A DNA stretch of 64,000 nt from Malachius bipustulatus (Eukaryota > Arthropoda > Insecta > Coleoptera > Melyridae), in the NCBI GenBank assembly GCA_910589415.1, contig OU342635.1, positions 38,404,929 through 38,468,928 of the forward strand, in the 5' to 3' direction. The notes under the pieces were generated by a model. That model was not told the origin of the DNA. It saw only the letters and a program-made list of their open reading frames with translations, and searched no databases. Shown here piece after piece: positions 22,871 through 34,900 of the stretch (position 1 is the stretch's first letter; each line of letters begins with the position of its first letter). The translations under genes and the position numbers were made by a program.

Positions 22871-25800
22871 TGCTACTGAAGAACGGGGATAAAATTATGC
22901 ACAGGCTCCAAGATATTTTCCTTGACCAATGAGCGATCGCGGAATTTTCTGACTCACTCATATAAATCTAATCTAGCTTTACTATCTTCAATGGAATTAT
23001 TTGAAGAGATTCCCTCAAAAGATGCTCAAATTACCACTTTCATCTCACGTTATCACGCTTTGTCTTACATTTTTTTCATTTTATCATTAAGTTTTATATT
23101 TTTCACAGCAAAAAGGAAATTGACAGATTACATCATATAAAGCTGTTGTTCATGGCCTTGCCCCTCAACAACAATTGCTCTTCCATTTTAAACGGACCTC
23201 TGAACAACCAAAAATTTCCCCTAAGCACTTTCAAGGAATCTGAGCTTAAATCTCCGCTTAGAAGCAGATGAATGACTTATTTTAAATCAATTATTTTTGC
23301 AGGATAAGCCAGAAATATTTATCGATCTTTCCTACGAAAATTTCCACGTCTCTTAGAGATTGTTTAGAATTTAAGACTTTTATAAATGTTTCTGTAAGAA
23401 AGAACTATTTTTATATTAAGGCCGTTAACTACAACTTCTCATTCCTAGAGAATCATTGTCGTTGAGGGTGCGATAGCACCCGAGGCACAGAAAATGATTC
23501 CCCAGGAAGCGAAAAAGTCCCTGCACGCAGATTTGAAAATATAACAACTGTATACATTTTAATCTATATGAAGATCATAAACTATAAATTATAACACATT
23601 CAAGAACATGACTTGGAGACCCACCATTCCTAAAGCATAATTGTATTAAGGCTTTAAATAGCCGATTATCAATTTCAAATTATTGTTTTCAAATCAATCA
23701 ATTTGAATGAAATTCCTTTATTGGAGATTAATTTGGTGATAGTAGAGGTAGATTTGAGCGCTTGCAAAGAAGGCAGTTCGCGTACGGTAGCCAAAAACAA
23801 ATTTTGATAAAAAAAAAAATTCGACAGCTTTTTATGGTAGAAGAGGTGAAAGAAAAATTTGAAAGAAAGTGAACTTAACATAAATAACAAAAAAAAACAA
23901 CTAAAATAAATTAAAAAATAGTTCAGTTCTGATTATTGTTATTTCCTGTTTGATTACCTGTTAAGGTTCTTAAAGAAAAAAGTGAATTTTCTGCGAAATC
24001 AGTAATTCAAACTCCTTTTCATTGCCGCTTTCTCATTCTACTGATGTATGTAACTTAAAATGTAGGAAATGAAAATAAAAGTAATAATAATTTTAACATT
24101 CTCTTCTTTTAAATTAGTTTGACAATTAACATATTATACAAACTATACCTATAGCAACATGGCAGAGTTATGTTAAAAGCGGATTCAAAAAGTAGCCTAC
24201 ACATTAAGCATGCTGACATGGTTGAAGGGTCCAAGTCTAATTGGGGATTAGACCTGCTCTATCGATAATCTAGTGTGTGTGGTCCTTTAGGGTGTACCTG
24301 TTCAAAGGGTGTTAATACGAGATGCTTTATTAAAGACCTTATAGGAGACCTCGACCTTATACCCGCTTAGAGGCAAGCATTACCTCGAGGTGATTACCAA
24401 GTTCCATTCCTAGCTTCATTCTATAGGTTAATAGATGACGAATTTACATACCGAGTGAAACAGAATCTCCATGGAGAAGTAAATAATATGGGTAATATAG
24501 GTATTGATTTTCATGGCGAAAAAAATTAATATGTGATCCTCAATCAGGTTTATAATTGTGCTCAAACATCAATTCCCATTTGATTGTATCTGCATGTTAA
24601 TTTTTTTTTAAACTGTGAGTATTTTGGAAGCTTTGCAGAAATTAGTGGCAACTAGAAAGTCTAAAGAGCCGTAATCGATGGAATAAATTTGACCATGCTG
24701 CAATTAGACGATTTTTTATCGTATTGGTATGTATATTCGATTTAGCGAAATAAATTGTATGTCACTCGGTAGGCTAGCCCGGATTTTCACGTTTGAATGT
24801 GTCCCTGAAATATTAGGCTCCATTAAAACCATAAATAATTTAAAATAACATACTTTCACGAAATATGAATTAGCAATCTGAAACCCGCTTTGTTGATTTA
24901 TCCTTGGAAGTTTTTGAAACGTTAATAGTTGCAAATGTCTGGTTTAGAACTTTCTTATTTTAAATTTATCCTGGGAACTAAAAGCGGTTGATTTTTCTTG
25001 TGGTTCTGGTTATTTACGATATGCTTACTTGAAGCAATTTCTTCCCCAAGTTATCTGATTTTCTTGTAATCTCAGTCTCTTATGACACCCTTCAATAAAA
25101 ATATTGTAACACAATAAATATCGGGTTTCATTAATTAACACGTCCTAAGTGTGCCATGGAGCTCGGAACGTATGTCATAACTAGAATACTAGACTAGTCT
25201 GTTCGACTTTCTATGTTTCTATTCGAGTTTCAAAATAACTGTAATTTTAATGCCAGTTGTTAGTTTCAAATCACTAGTATTTTATCCGTAACTCTAAATT
25301 ATTCAGTGTATATGCGTCAAATGGTCGTAAATATTGATTTTCGCCATGAGTAGCTCAAAGTAACAGTTATTTTAGATCTGTCGCTACTCCCTAATTAGGT
25401 TCTCTCATCTCTAGTCCCCGCTAAATTAAATGGATGAAATGCAAACAATATGTCATTTCGCATTGTTGCTTTTAAAAGGCCGTTCTTTTTTCATAGGAAA
25501 GGTTAATAAATAATCAACAAGATTGATTTTCATTAGACAAAAAAATAATTAATGAAGTTTGGTTAGTTATTTATATTTTTCAAATTAATTAAAAGCGCTT
25601 ACGTAAGAGCCAAAAACTGCAATAGTTGAAAACTATTTTCGCAATGGAATTTGGATGTTGTTCTCTTTAGATCTGTCTAGAATAATTATTATCATGTGGT
25701 GGAACCCCATAAGAATTACTTCTTCCTCGTCAAACTCAGTGCATGGATGGAATGTTTCTGTAGGAAGGAACCTGCCTACAAGCTTCTTAGAAAAGGTGCT

Positions 25801-27219
25801 CACTTTTGTCCTTATCGAGTGATCTAGTAGTGGAACTATCCCTTCTCCGAGACATTCCTGGCAGGAAACATTTTTGTCGATAGTTTTCCCAAAACTTATA
25901 GTTTTCGCCGAGACTTTTTTGCAGTTTTACATTTTTTACAAATATCATTTAGTTAAGCTCCCAGACTTAGAGAAAAAATATTTGTTGACTTGAACACTTC
26001 TGAAGCACCCGATTTAGTGAAAGAGATCTATGATGATCAACTTATACTCGTAATTCACCCATTCAGCCAGCCAGCCAGAATCTGCAAGCTTAAAAGTGAT
26101 TTATTTTTATACATTTACTTGATATTTTGTGTGAGACAAAGAATTCAAGTCAAGTAATCGAGATGATAAGCTCATCGAGATAAACGATAGAGCCAGCAAA
26201 CTGTTACAGAGTGCCTTTAGTGGTGTGTGAAACCGTGTAATTAAGTGTGTCCAAGAGGGTGGAGGGTACGTCACCCATCTTTCAAATTAATTAATAATTG
26301 TTGATTTTATTTATACGCTTTATGAAAATGTCCATAAAGTGCGTGCCTATTTTGTGGATTAAGTTAAGACAAACCTCTTTGTATCAGAACATACTCCAAG
26401 ACGGGTTCGTTTTCGAACACCCTTTATTTATAAACATAAATAATTAAAACTTAATGACCACAGTAAACAATAATGGGTCTTAATAAAATAAGTATTATTG
26501 GTTTAACTTTCTTATTCAAATTTTAAACAAAATCACGAGTTTATCCAGAATTTTTGTTGTCTCTATGGAAGGCTTATTATTAAACTCTCACCCGACCTGA
26601 CCACCGGGTCCTTTCCTTTCTAGTTAGTGAGAGACCGTTCAATATATTACTTGCATGGCCTTTTATATCTTTAATCTATTATAGACCAACTGTTGCTACC
26701 CGAACAGGTGGAAAATTGCTATGATCATTCCCATTTTAAAATGGATATAGGAAATCAGAAATTCTAATGACTATGACCAACACCATTCCGTTTTGTTTGG
26801 ATGAAAGATGTAGACTTCGGAAAGAGTGGTGATTTACTCACATCCATTCTGGCCATGTATCAGGCCAGACTTCCCCATCATTGCTGATATCGACTGAGGG
26901 TTGGACAGTCTTTTGGGCCTATAGCGACCAAGTATATTCTTAATAAAAGACATCCCTAACTTTTCGAGTATTAGCATTTGTTTTAATAGGCTTTATTGGA
27001 GTTTTTTAATATCACAATCAACTCCGAAAGAGAAGGTATTTAACTGAGAGGTATTGGTAGAAATTTTTTATAATATTAATTCATCATCGTTGATCTATAA
27101 TAATTATTCTACTTCAAATGCCCTTCACTAATAATAGCAATAACAGCGCATAATCTGTCTATCTAAATGCTAAAACAATAATTCCATTAAAGCAACAATT
27201 ACGACAGAAATAACTCCAA
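22871..27219. other. No gene recognised
   Basis: AT-rich DNA upstream of the receptor. A GGGTGCGATAGCACCC hairpin lies near 23468. Frames of 65-75 codons occur but have no recognisable domain and are within chance length for this composition. Confidence 0.5.
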
Positions 27220-27464
27220 TTGAATAACCCCCAGTATATTCGGATCCAACGTAATTACATCAATCCTTCTCGTCAAATCCCTATTTTGCCTTTCCAGGTC
27301 CCGGAACTTGGCCTAGGTGTTAACGTTTCATACGTCGAGCCGATAGGACACATTAGTATCTTCATCATTAATTCCTCAGTTGACGTCGAGGCAATAAGCT
27401 CGTGTCTCGGCTTCGTGCTTCTGCTTTGAAGTACATAAATCATCCACGACGTCATCGCTTGCAT
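27220..27464. other. Coding-like island, strand unresolved
   Basis: A less AT-rich 240-bp island is open on both strands. On plus, a good acceptor (TTTTGCCTTTCCAG) precedes a frame beginning VPELGLGVNV that ends with TGA at 27429, as a terminal exon might. On minus, a 63-codon frame with STSTEELMMKILMCPIG crosses the same bases. I recognise neither. The minus strand frame lies in the direction expected for the internal region of the LTR element at 28139-30636, but shows no gag motif. Confidence 0.25.
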
Positions 27465-28138
27465 ATTGTATTATCTGCAAGGCGTAAGCTAATTGCAGAC
27501 TTGTCGGATGAGTTACACTTGATACGGGAAGTGTTTGCATTTACTAAGGGGTCCGTGTAAGCTGAGACCCTGTATATCAAGATTTGGGATGGAATAACAC
27601 TGAATTATGTTTAGAGGAAGATGCATACTCTTAGTCTATACCTACTTAATTGTATCCAAGGTGTTTACGTAATGCAATGCATGATAGAATATCCTAACTT
27701 AACTAAACCATTAAAAAATATTATGTATATCTCAAATATTGCAGGTGGTATGGATATAATCGAGCCCCACTTTCATAAGTATTCGCTGTCTTAACATCGA
27801 TGTGAAAAGGACTGCAGATCGAAAAAATTCATCATGATGAATCGTTTCAACATCATGGGCCTATCTAAAAAATGGGAATAAATCTAATTTCTTCTTTATA
27901 GATAAAGATAAAAAATTAATAAAGACAATACATGATCATCCAGTAATATGTAACGGCGAGTGACAAGAAAATTTTAAGAAATGGGTAATATTCCTGAGAA
28001 TAAATAAATTTTAGATAATAAAAATGTACAACATTAACTCAAATCGTCAACTTTACATACACCTTCCTTTTTTAAACTTTGTTTTTACATCTAAGATATA
28101 CAATCATCCCTGCCCGTTCTGGAACTCAGTTTCACGTT
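27465..28138. other. Probable decayed internal region of the minus-strand LTR element
   Basis: On the minus strand this follows the primer binding site at 28139-28156, where the 5' leader and gag of the retroelement should be. No gag frame, zinc knuckle or protease motif is readable, so the internal region is truncated or heavily decayed. Confidence 0.35.
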
Positions 28139-28156
28139 GCCCCAGGTTGGGCGCCA
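28139..28156 (-). other. Retroelement primer binding site, tRNA-Lys type
   Basis: The minus strand reads TGGCGCCCAACCTGGGGC, one base away from the classical site complementary to the 3' end of tRNA-Lys1,2 (TGGCGCCCAACGTGGGGC). It lies five bases inside the end of a TG...CA-bounded repeat, the normal place for priming minus-strand synthesis of an LTR element. This fixes the element's orientation as minus. Confidence 0.8.
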
Positions 28157-28477
28157 ATTTATGTTACGCTAACCATAGCGTCAAATTTTTATTTTTATGA
28201 TTAACATAAAAACTTACCAGGCTACCTGTTTGGCAGAGCAAGAACTCAATTTTAATATTATACAAATAATTATTAAAAGGTCACGGGTTGAGTAAGGGAA
28301 GGGAGGAAGATAAATAAAATATAATCGTCACAAAAATACAAGTTTAATGAACGAATAATTTGTGACTATGAATAATAAAAAAAAAATACAATAAATGTTA
28401 TATGTACCTGGTTAGATGAAGAAAGAAATATTTGTTGAGAAAAAAATATAAGAGTGAGGATATGATTCCCTGAGGCG

Positions 28478-28682
28478 TTAGTTGTAAATCGTCGTTTAAA
28501 CATCGACGATGGGCGAGGGTAACATCCAAGCTCCCAAAAAACGTGCTGAATCCACAACGTGCAAGAATCAGATAATCAGAATAAAATCGAAAATCCAAAC
28601 ATCCTAGTCGACAACAGGAGTTAGTATAACGTCGTTAAAACATCGACGATAGGCGAGGGGAAAATCCACGCTCCCAAAAAAC
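28478..28682. repeat. Direct repeat of about 65 bp inside the LTR
   Basis: Copies at 28478-28543 and 28620-28682 share ACATCGACGAT, GGCGAGGG, ATCCA and GCTCCCAAAAAAC in the same order, with several changes. Tandem repetition within U3 regions is common in LTRs. Confidence 0.85.
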
Positions 28683-28800
28683 AATACTACAATAATTGCA
28701 ATAAGAATAAATAACAAAACATTATACTTACAGTAATCAATTAATAAGACATTAAATAACAACAACTTACCGGATCGTATACTGAGTTATATTTCAGTAA

Positions 28801-30324
28801 TAGTCCGGGAGCCAGCGACATTTTTCAATGTCTTATTTGATAAAGCTTGGTTTATCTTTTGATATGTCGTAATAATAATTATAGCCTATCAACAAAATCC
28901 ACTCCTGCCACCTCAATCGCGGGACAACGCTTAACAGCAGCTTATAGTAGGATTAACTTTAAAAAGTCAGATGTGACGTCTTACTAACCGTCCGAATTAA
29001 TATTTTTAATTTCACCAGAAAATGTCAAACAGTTAATTGTCAAGTTGTGAACGAAATTATTGAAGGAATCATTCAAAAAATGAATTGAACCGCTTACGTC
29101 AGTTTGAGAGCCACTGACAACTACATAAAATTTATTCACGTAATGACATTCTATCCTCTGTGTTGTGCAATTCTCATTCAAAACCAATGTTGACGTATTA
29201 CTTATTTATGCGGGATGGAGTGTTTAGACAAACTGGACGGTTACTATAAAAACACGTACATGAAACATTCTTCTTCACATCATTAGGTCCATGGCAGGAG
29301 TACATCGTTCTACGATACAGGTGGCAGGAGGTGATTTTTTTTCTAACTGATATATCATTAAACGATAGGTAAAGTTTCAGCTTTTATCATGTTTGTCATT
29401 TACTCGTTTTTTTTAACAACTTTGATAAGCTGCTGATAAGCGTTGTCCCGCTGGTGCGCCGGCAGGAGTTGATTTTATGTCAGGAAGGCGTTATTAGCTT
29501 CGTTCGCGGATACAATCCAGAACCGGTTCGGAATCAGTTTAGAACTATTCCGGATTGTCGTAGAGCGCATGCCTAAGTGCGAACTGGTTCAGGATTTTAT
29601 TTCACCGCGAACGAAGCAGGGACCGGATGAGAACTCCGAACTGTCAGATGACGAATGATTCCGTCTAACCCGCAGAGTAAGGACTGAGGCACTAAAAGTT
29701 CTTATTTTATGGTCAACAATTAATTCAAAATTTAACCTATATAAAGAATAAACGCTTTGGGCCTTTGTCACAGTATAGTTTATCTGTGTATTATGAAAAG
29801 ATCTTTTGTGTAGCAGTACCTAACCACACAAGCCTTTGCGATTGTTTTGTTTTACTGGTATCGGATACGGTAAATTATTTTTATAATGTTAGGTATTTAT
29901 TTTTATTGTATTATACGTCAATAAATAATTATATTGGAATAAAAAAGTGCGAATCTGAAAGAGGTAAATACTTTGAATAATACCTATCTACTTATTTTAT
30001 TATACAAATCATCGACATCAGAGCAGAATTACGCATGAGCAGCGGAACCGAACTACTAGTTCCTGCAAAATCCCAGAACTGCTAGAATCGGTTCTGAACC
30101 GATAATGAACCGGTTCGATGAGTACCGCGAACGCAGAACTGTTAGTACTGGTTACTAAAAATTCAGAATTTATGCACCGCGAACGCCGGTTTTCTCACTG
30201 CGCATACGCAAGAGTTCTGAACCGGTTCAGGACTGTATCCGCGAACGAAGCTAATATGACACGAAAATAATGAAATGATTCTTTATCAAATGTGGCAAAA
30301 AAAATTTCGCTGGCTCCCGGACTA
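28801..30324. mobile_element. 1.5-kb TIR DNA element with TAA target duplication
   Basis: Perfect 18-bp terminal inverted repeats TAGTCCGGGAGCCAGCGA (28801-28818 and, inverted, 30307-30324), with weaker similarity further in (TTTGATAAAG words). TAA directly flanks both sides (28798-28800, 30325-30327). A 3-bp TWA duplication is typical of PIF/Harbinger elements, but no transposase is present, so the superfamily is only suggested. It inserted into the LTR and was later entered by another element. Confidence 0.8.
29494..30254. mobile_element. 0.76-kb TIR element nested in the previous one
   Basis: Terminal inverted repeats start TTAGCTTCGTTCGCGGATAC (left 29494, right end 30254) and extend about 40 bp with changes, followed by GAACCGGTTC palindromes. 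TA flanks both ends. Further GAACCGGTTC-like and ACCGCGAACG motifs recur in the right half, giving a subterminal repeat array. Two short frames in the AT-rich centre (29589-29771, 29765-29980) have no domain. Probably a non-autonomous element. Confidence 0.8.
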
Positions 30325-30636
30325 TAATATCTATTACAATTTTAAGAGTAATAACCTGTTGATCGTTTAAAGGTCAGAATAGAAAAAAAGGTGAAAGTCG
30401 TCTTTATTAATTATCTGAGGGTGAAAAGAGAAGAAGCTCATGACGTGGTACGTGCAACGCTTCTATTGGTTCAAAAGCGAGCAGGCCGAGGATATTATGA
30501 CATATATACCACGACATATATTTTAGAAAATTAAATTTACAACGAACCAAAGTATAAGTGGTTGAATAGTTAAAGACCAGGGGATAAATGATTATGATCA
30601 TAAAATAATTCCAACGTGCAAACAATACACGTAACA

Positions 30637-33600
30637 AGCTTTCTTAACAAGTTACAGCAAGCTATAGAAAGTACCATCTTGCTAGACAACCCAACCATGA
30701 GCGATGGAAAACATTAATGTGGATAAGTATTTAAATAAGAAAAGAACGTCAGTTTTTGTGTTGAGAGCTGCGGCAATGATACTTATATCTTATATCTTAA
30801 ATGCACTGCTTATTGGTGTGAAATTTCAAAATTATGGCATTCGTCTTAGTTCTCAGTTAAACTTCTTGTGTCAGCAGGATGAAGCCTCATCACACACAAG
30901 AGCGAGAACGACTATTCTTGGAAAATTTTCTGTCACTTAAATATGAATATTAAAAATAAAAAAAATTCGCTTGGCCCCTCATTATCCATTTATCAGAGTC
31001 TGAATTATTGTTGTAGCGCTACTGAAAGAGACCGACTTATATTACTCCATCGACAATTAATTATTTGCGCTGAAATAAGAAGTGTGGAACAAGAAACGTT
31101 GTAGTGTAATAATGCAAACGCTTTAGAGACATTGATTGTCAACAAGAAAAAGTTTATCACGAATTTTTCAAAAACAAGTACGTAAACTTGTAAAAATTAA
31201 AATATTAAAATATGTAAAATATTAAAATTTCAAAAGTTAAATAATTTCTCATCGATCAAAAATGAATCCCTAGGCTAAAAACGATATAGCATAGTGAAAT
31301 TTATTTTCTCGCATTGTTTTTGAAATCACTTTTAACATTTGACGCTTTTTACATGAAATGTGATTGAAATTACAAAAAATAATCATCCTAAATAAATATT
31401 TAATAAAAAAGTTGATTTCCAATATTAATACCATTTTAAATCGCGTATAAAGACTCGAAATATTTAATTAAAAATTATTGATTTTGTAGCGGCGAGCTAG
31501 CCTTTACATAAAATAGAATGCGAACAGATGATATAACTTTTATTTATACAAATTTACATACCGATAGTCACATCTGTTAGATTTTTCAGTTTAATGTTTA
31601 GAATTTGCTCTTCACAAATATTTAAACCAAGTGTTAAATAATTATAATGAATCGATACATAAAAATAGACTTTCACATTTTTATGACGTTACTATTGTTC
31701 TAATAAATTTATTTGTACAGGTTGTTTATTATACACAATACTTCATATCCATAATTCCATTACGCTCTAAAATCTTTTTCAAATAATTTTTAATCAAAGG
31801 AAGTAAAGGATTTAATTTTGAACCTGGCAACGCGGCATAATCAAATATATTATGTACACGGACCTCGTTTACACCCTTCATGTCGCATATTCTATAGATG
31901 TAGGTACCTATTTGCTGAACCTTTTTTTTGTACATATCATTTTTAGAAAAGGATTCAAAACAGACACCGATGACCAATTTTTAATTTAACGATTTGTTTG
32001 TTTTTTGCCCTACATAAGTTGGGTAAACAAAAATAAATGTAAAGCTCCTAACTTTATTTATTTTAATTTAAATATATTTAACACGTTCAATTGACCTAAT
32101 TACAACGCTAGGTAATAATAATAAATATAAACATTACACTATGGGATGTAGAGTTACAAGGTGGCGCAATTGAATTGGCTGTTTAATACCAAATCCTCCT
32201 CATCCAAACAAACCCCTGGGACTTCTATGCGGCGTATAGCTCTTTGTTGCTCTAAATAATAAATAAGTAGCCTGAATGATAATCAGTGGAATGTTCTTTA
32301 GTCAACGTCGTCTGCTGCTTTCGAATTCACGAATAGTTATGAGGTCAATTATTTGGAAATTAACCTTATCTGATAATTTTGCATTGTATTGCATTGTGTT
32401 GTATTTCCCTAAACGTGAGAGTTGATGTCTTCTCCTTACAGTGCCATACCCACAATTATTAGGTGTAGGTTACCTCTCGCATATGTGCGCTTAGGTCCCA
32501 TAAGCTTATCAGTTTATGGGACCTCCCTCTTTTTCGCCGGAGTTCGACCGGCACTAATTGAGAGGTTTTCTCATAGACAGGATCCATCTTGCCTTCCGCA
32601 AGATGGATCCCGATCTTGGTACGAGAAGCACAACAAATAGTTTTGTTGGCTGCTGGTGAGGTTCGAACCATCAAGATCTACCGGCTGAAGGAGTCAATAT
32701 ATGAGTCTTTGACACTGTTACGTTTATATACCTTTAGACAACGTTCCCGTTATCCGCAAGGTTTTCCATGATGGCAGCTCTCTGGAGATTAGCGGATCCT
32801 GGACTGCATGGCGAGTTCTGAATAGTCAAATATTACATGAGAAGCTGTTTCGTCTTCTTTATTGTAGAAATCAAATCTAACTTAGTGCTGAGAAAACGCA
32901 GTCTCTCATTTTCTCAGAAACGTTTTGGAGGCAGATATGGTGATGGCTGGACACGCTGTTCCTGCATTGCCATCTGTTCTTTCACTTGGTCTGGGGCGTA
33001 AATGTCTTACCATGATCGTGTTGCATCGTGTTAAGGGTAACGGAGTAGGCCTAAATTTGGCAACCTTACAAAGGCGAACAAAATAAAGTGGAACTAACAG
33101 TGCCCAAAACTTTTTGTAGATGTTATAATTGTAACACCAAGTTTTTTTTCTAATTTTGGAACAAGTGATTGATCCAAACAGGACTACCATATTCCTTTGA
33201 ATTTAAAAGAAATAATAAGCTTCACTTTCTTGTCATTTAAAAAAAAAATTTGTGCTACAGCTTTTTAATGATTTTTATGATCGTAATTTGTTTACTATAC
33301 TTTCTTAGCAGAATTTGTTATTTGATTGCGTAAATTTTATTATTTTATCATATCTTTTATAAAGTTATACAGGCAGGAGACTCGGTGATAAGAGGAGAAC
33401 GAAGAGCGCAAAAGAATTTACAATTTCACCTTACAGGACAAAAACTTCAAAATTGCAGTGTTAATAGTGTAAATTCCGTTTTCACTTCTTTTATTATTGC
33501 CTAACGAATACAATCCAAAGAGAATTAACCCCCGGGGCTCTAATGAAAATGCGGAAGCCCCATACTTAACTTCAGAATTTCTCCAAACAGCTGAAATAGG

Positions 33601-34456
33601 ATATGTCGTAGGTATGCAATATCATCTAATTCGACCATTTAAAAAATCAACGTGACACTTCCTGGCGTCATTTTAATAAATATTCAAGTATAGTGAGCGG
33701 TGGCTTTCCCGAATTCTAGAGCGGTCGATTACCACGGGCCTTCTGGCGCGGCGTTGGCCCATTTAGATCCGTGGTGGCAACCCTTGACGTCATCATTCCT
33801 GTGTATCGACGTCATTGGGGTAGGTCGCAATCACGGAACTCCGAGATCCTGGTGATGCAGCAGTTGTTTACAAGACGTTACCCCCGATAATGGTCTGGAT
33901 TTTATGTTTGTAAATAAGAGATAGATAAAAATAGGGAGCATCAGCTGGTTGATCTGGATAAAGCGATACAACCAAGGACGGCTGTAAAAAATAAACTGCT
34001 CAGCTTTGTTCTGTTGATAGAAAATTTTATTGTAGATCTCTTTAAATGAACTATAAAAAGTTTTAATGAAATGGTGATATCGATCCTACATATCTATAAG
34101 ATATTCAGTGATACAAGATCAGATCTAAGTGTTTTAGAATAAAACAGGTTGGTACAGTGGATTTTATAAATTATTGTCATTTTAACGAGCTGATTTCCGT
34201 GACCGTCTTTCAAGCTAATCGATGTAAAGTGACATTTTTGTAATCCCTTTCATGCCAAAAATAACTAAATTTCAATGTTTTCCACCTAGAGTCGATGCCT
34301 TTTTAGAAAGGGCTATAGAAATCTACCCGTTAACCAACTGGCCTTTATAATAGTCACAGCTATTATTGTCAAAAGTCTTAATTTTTATGATTCAAATTTC
34401 TTTATTGAAGTGAAAAAAATGTGTAGCTCAATAAAAGCTAGTTGCTGGTTTAATAT
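30637..34456. other. No gene recognised; hairpin cluster at 32490-32610
   Basis: AT-rich DNA. The frames at 30704-30940, 31729-31977 and 32906-33190 carry no recognisable domain. A less AT-rich patch at 32420-32780 holds the hairpins listed separately and a GGTTCGAACC word at about 32658 that resembles a pol III B box, but I find no A box or tRNA fold. Confidence 0.5.
32493..32610. repeat. Two perfect hairpins in tandem
   Basis: Stem 1 is AGGTCCCATAA (32493-32503) with TTATGGGACCT (32514-32524), loop 10. Stem 2 is GGATCCATCTTGC (32580-32592) with GCAAGATGGATCC (32598-32610), loop 5. A smaller GCCGG/CCGGC pair lies between them. No U run follows either. They may be the core of a small palindromic element. 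Confidence 0.85.
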
Positions 34457-34900
34457 TGTAACGAAGCAATACTGACATGAGAGAAGCATTTTTAATTATA
34501 ATTCTATTCTAATACAGAATGCTAGAATAATGCTGCGCATGTTCGATGGCGCGCGACTGTGTCCAAAGCTACGCTATAACACCTTAAGCTGCTTGAACTT
34601 TTCTTCGAGAACCACAGCCGGCGTGTATATAAGTGTGAGTGGCAGTAGCTACAGTTCAGTTCATATATTGGAAGTTATATATAAAGGTTAAGAAAATTGT
34701 GCATTGATTGTGACAGTATAAGTGGATATTGGAAATAGTCTGTACAAGTGAAGAGAATAGTTGTGCTTAGTAGCGTTCGTAAATAAGAACTGATTATTTG
34801 GACTTTGGAGGTTATTGTTAGTTTTATATAGTTGTTTTGTTGTGTTGTGGCTAATTTAAATAAAGACTAATTATAAACAATTATTATTGTAAGACTTTTG
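34457..34900 (+). promoter_or_regulatory. TATA/initiator/poly(A) unit, possible solo LTR
   Basis: TATATAAG at 34626-34633 is followed 32 bases later by an insect initiator, TTCAGTTC (A+1 at 34658), and then by AATAAA at 34859-34864. The segment begins TGTAACGAAGC (34457), like the ends of the LTRs elsewhere in this window. A promoter and poly(A) signal 200 bases apart with no coding frame between is the plan of an LTR (U3-R-U5). I could not fix a CA end or a target duplication, so a host promoter with a short non-coding transcript remains possible. Confidence 0.5.

Larger units (their letters stand above)
28162..30636 (-). mobile_element. LTR of a Gypsy-like element, interrupted by nested DNA elements
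   Basis: The segment is bounded by TGTTACG (28162-28168) and CGTAACA (30630-30636), the short inverted TG...CA ends of an LTR, with the tRNA-Lys-type primer site five bases beyond the 28162 end. Removing the inserted element (28801-30324 plus one TAA) leaves about 950 bp. On the minus strand there are AATAAA signals at 28188-28193 and 30403-30408 and a TATATA box near 30502-30508. The partner LTR and most internal sequence are missing from the window. The bounds are supported by the matched termini; the family name is inference. Confidence 0.65.

Noticed and set aside
22682..22961. Several overlapping 62-71 codon frames on both strands
   Set aside because: All arise from the same CpG-rich island; Arg/Ala/Ser-rich translations are what such composition gives in every frame.
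32640..32700. Possible tRNA gene from GGTTCGAACC
   Set aside because: No A box, no acceptor stem pairing and no anticodon arm could be drawn on either strand.
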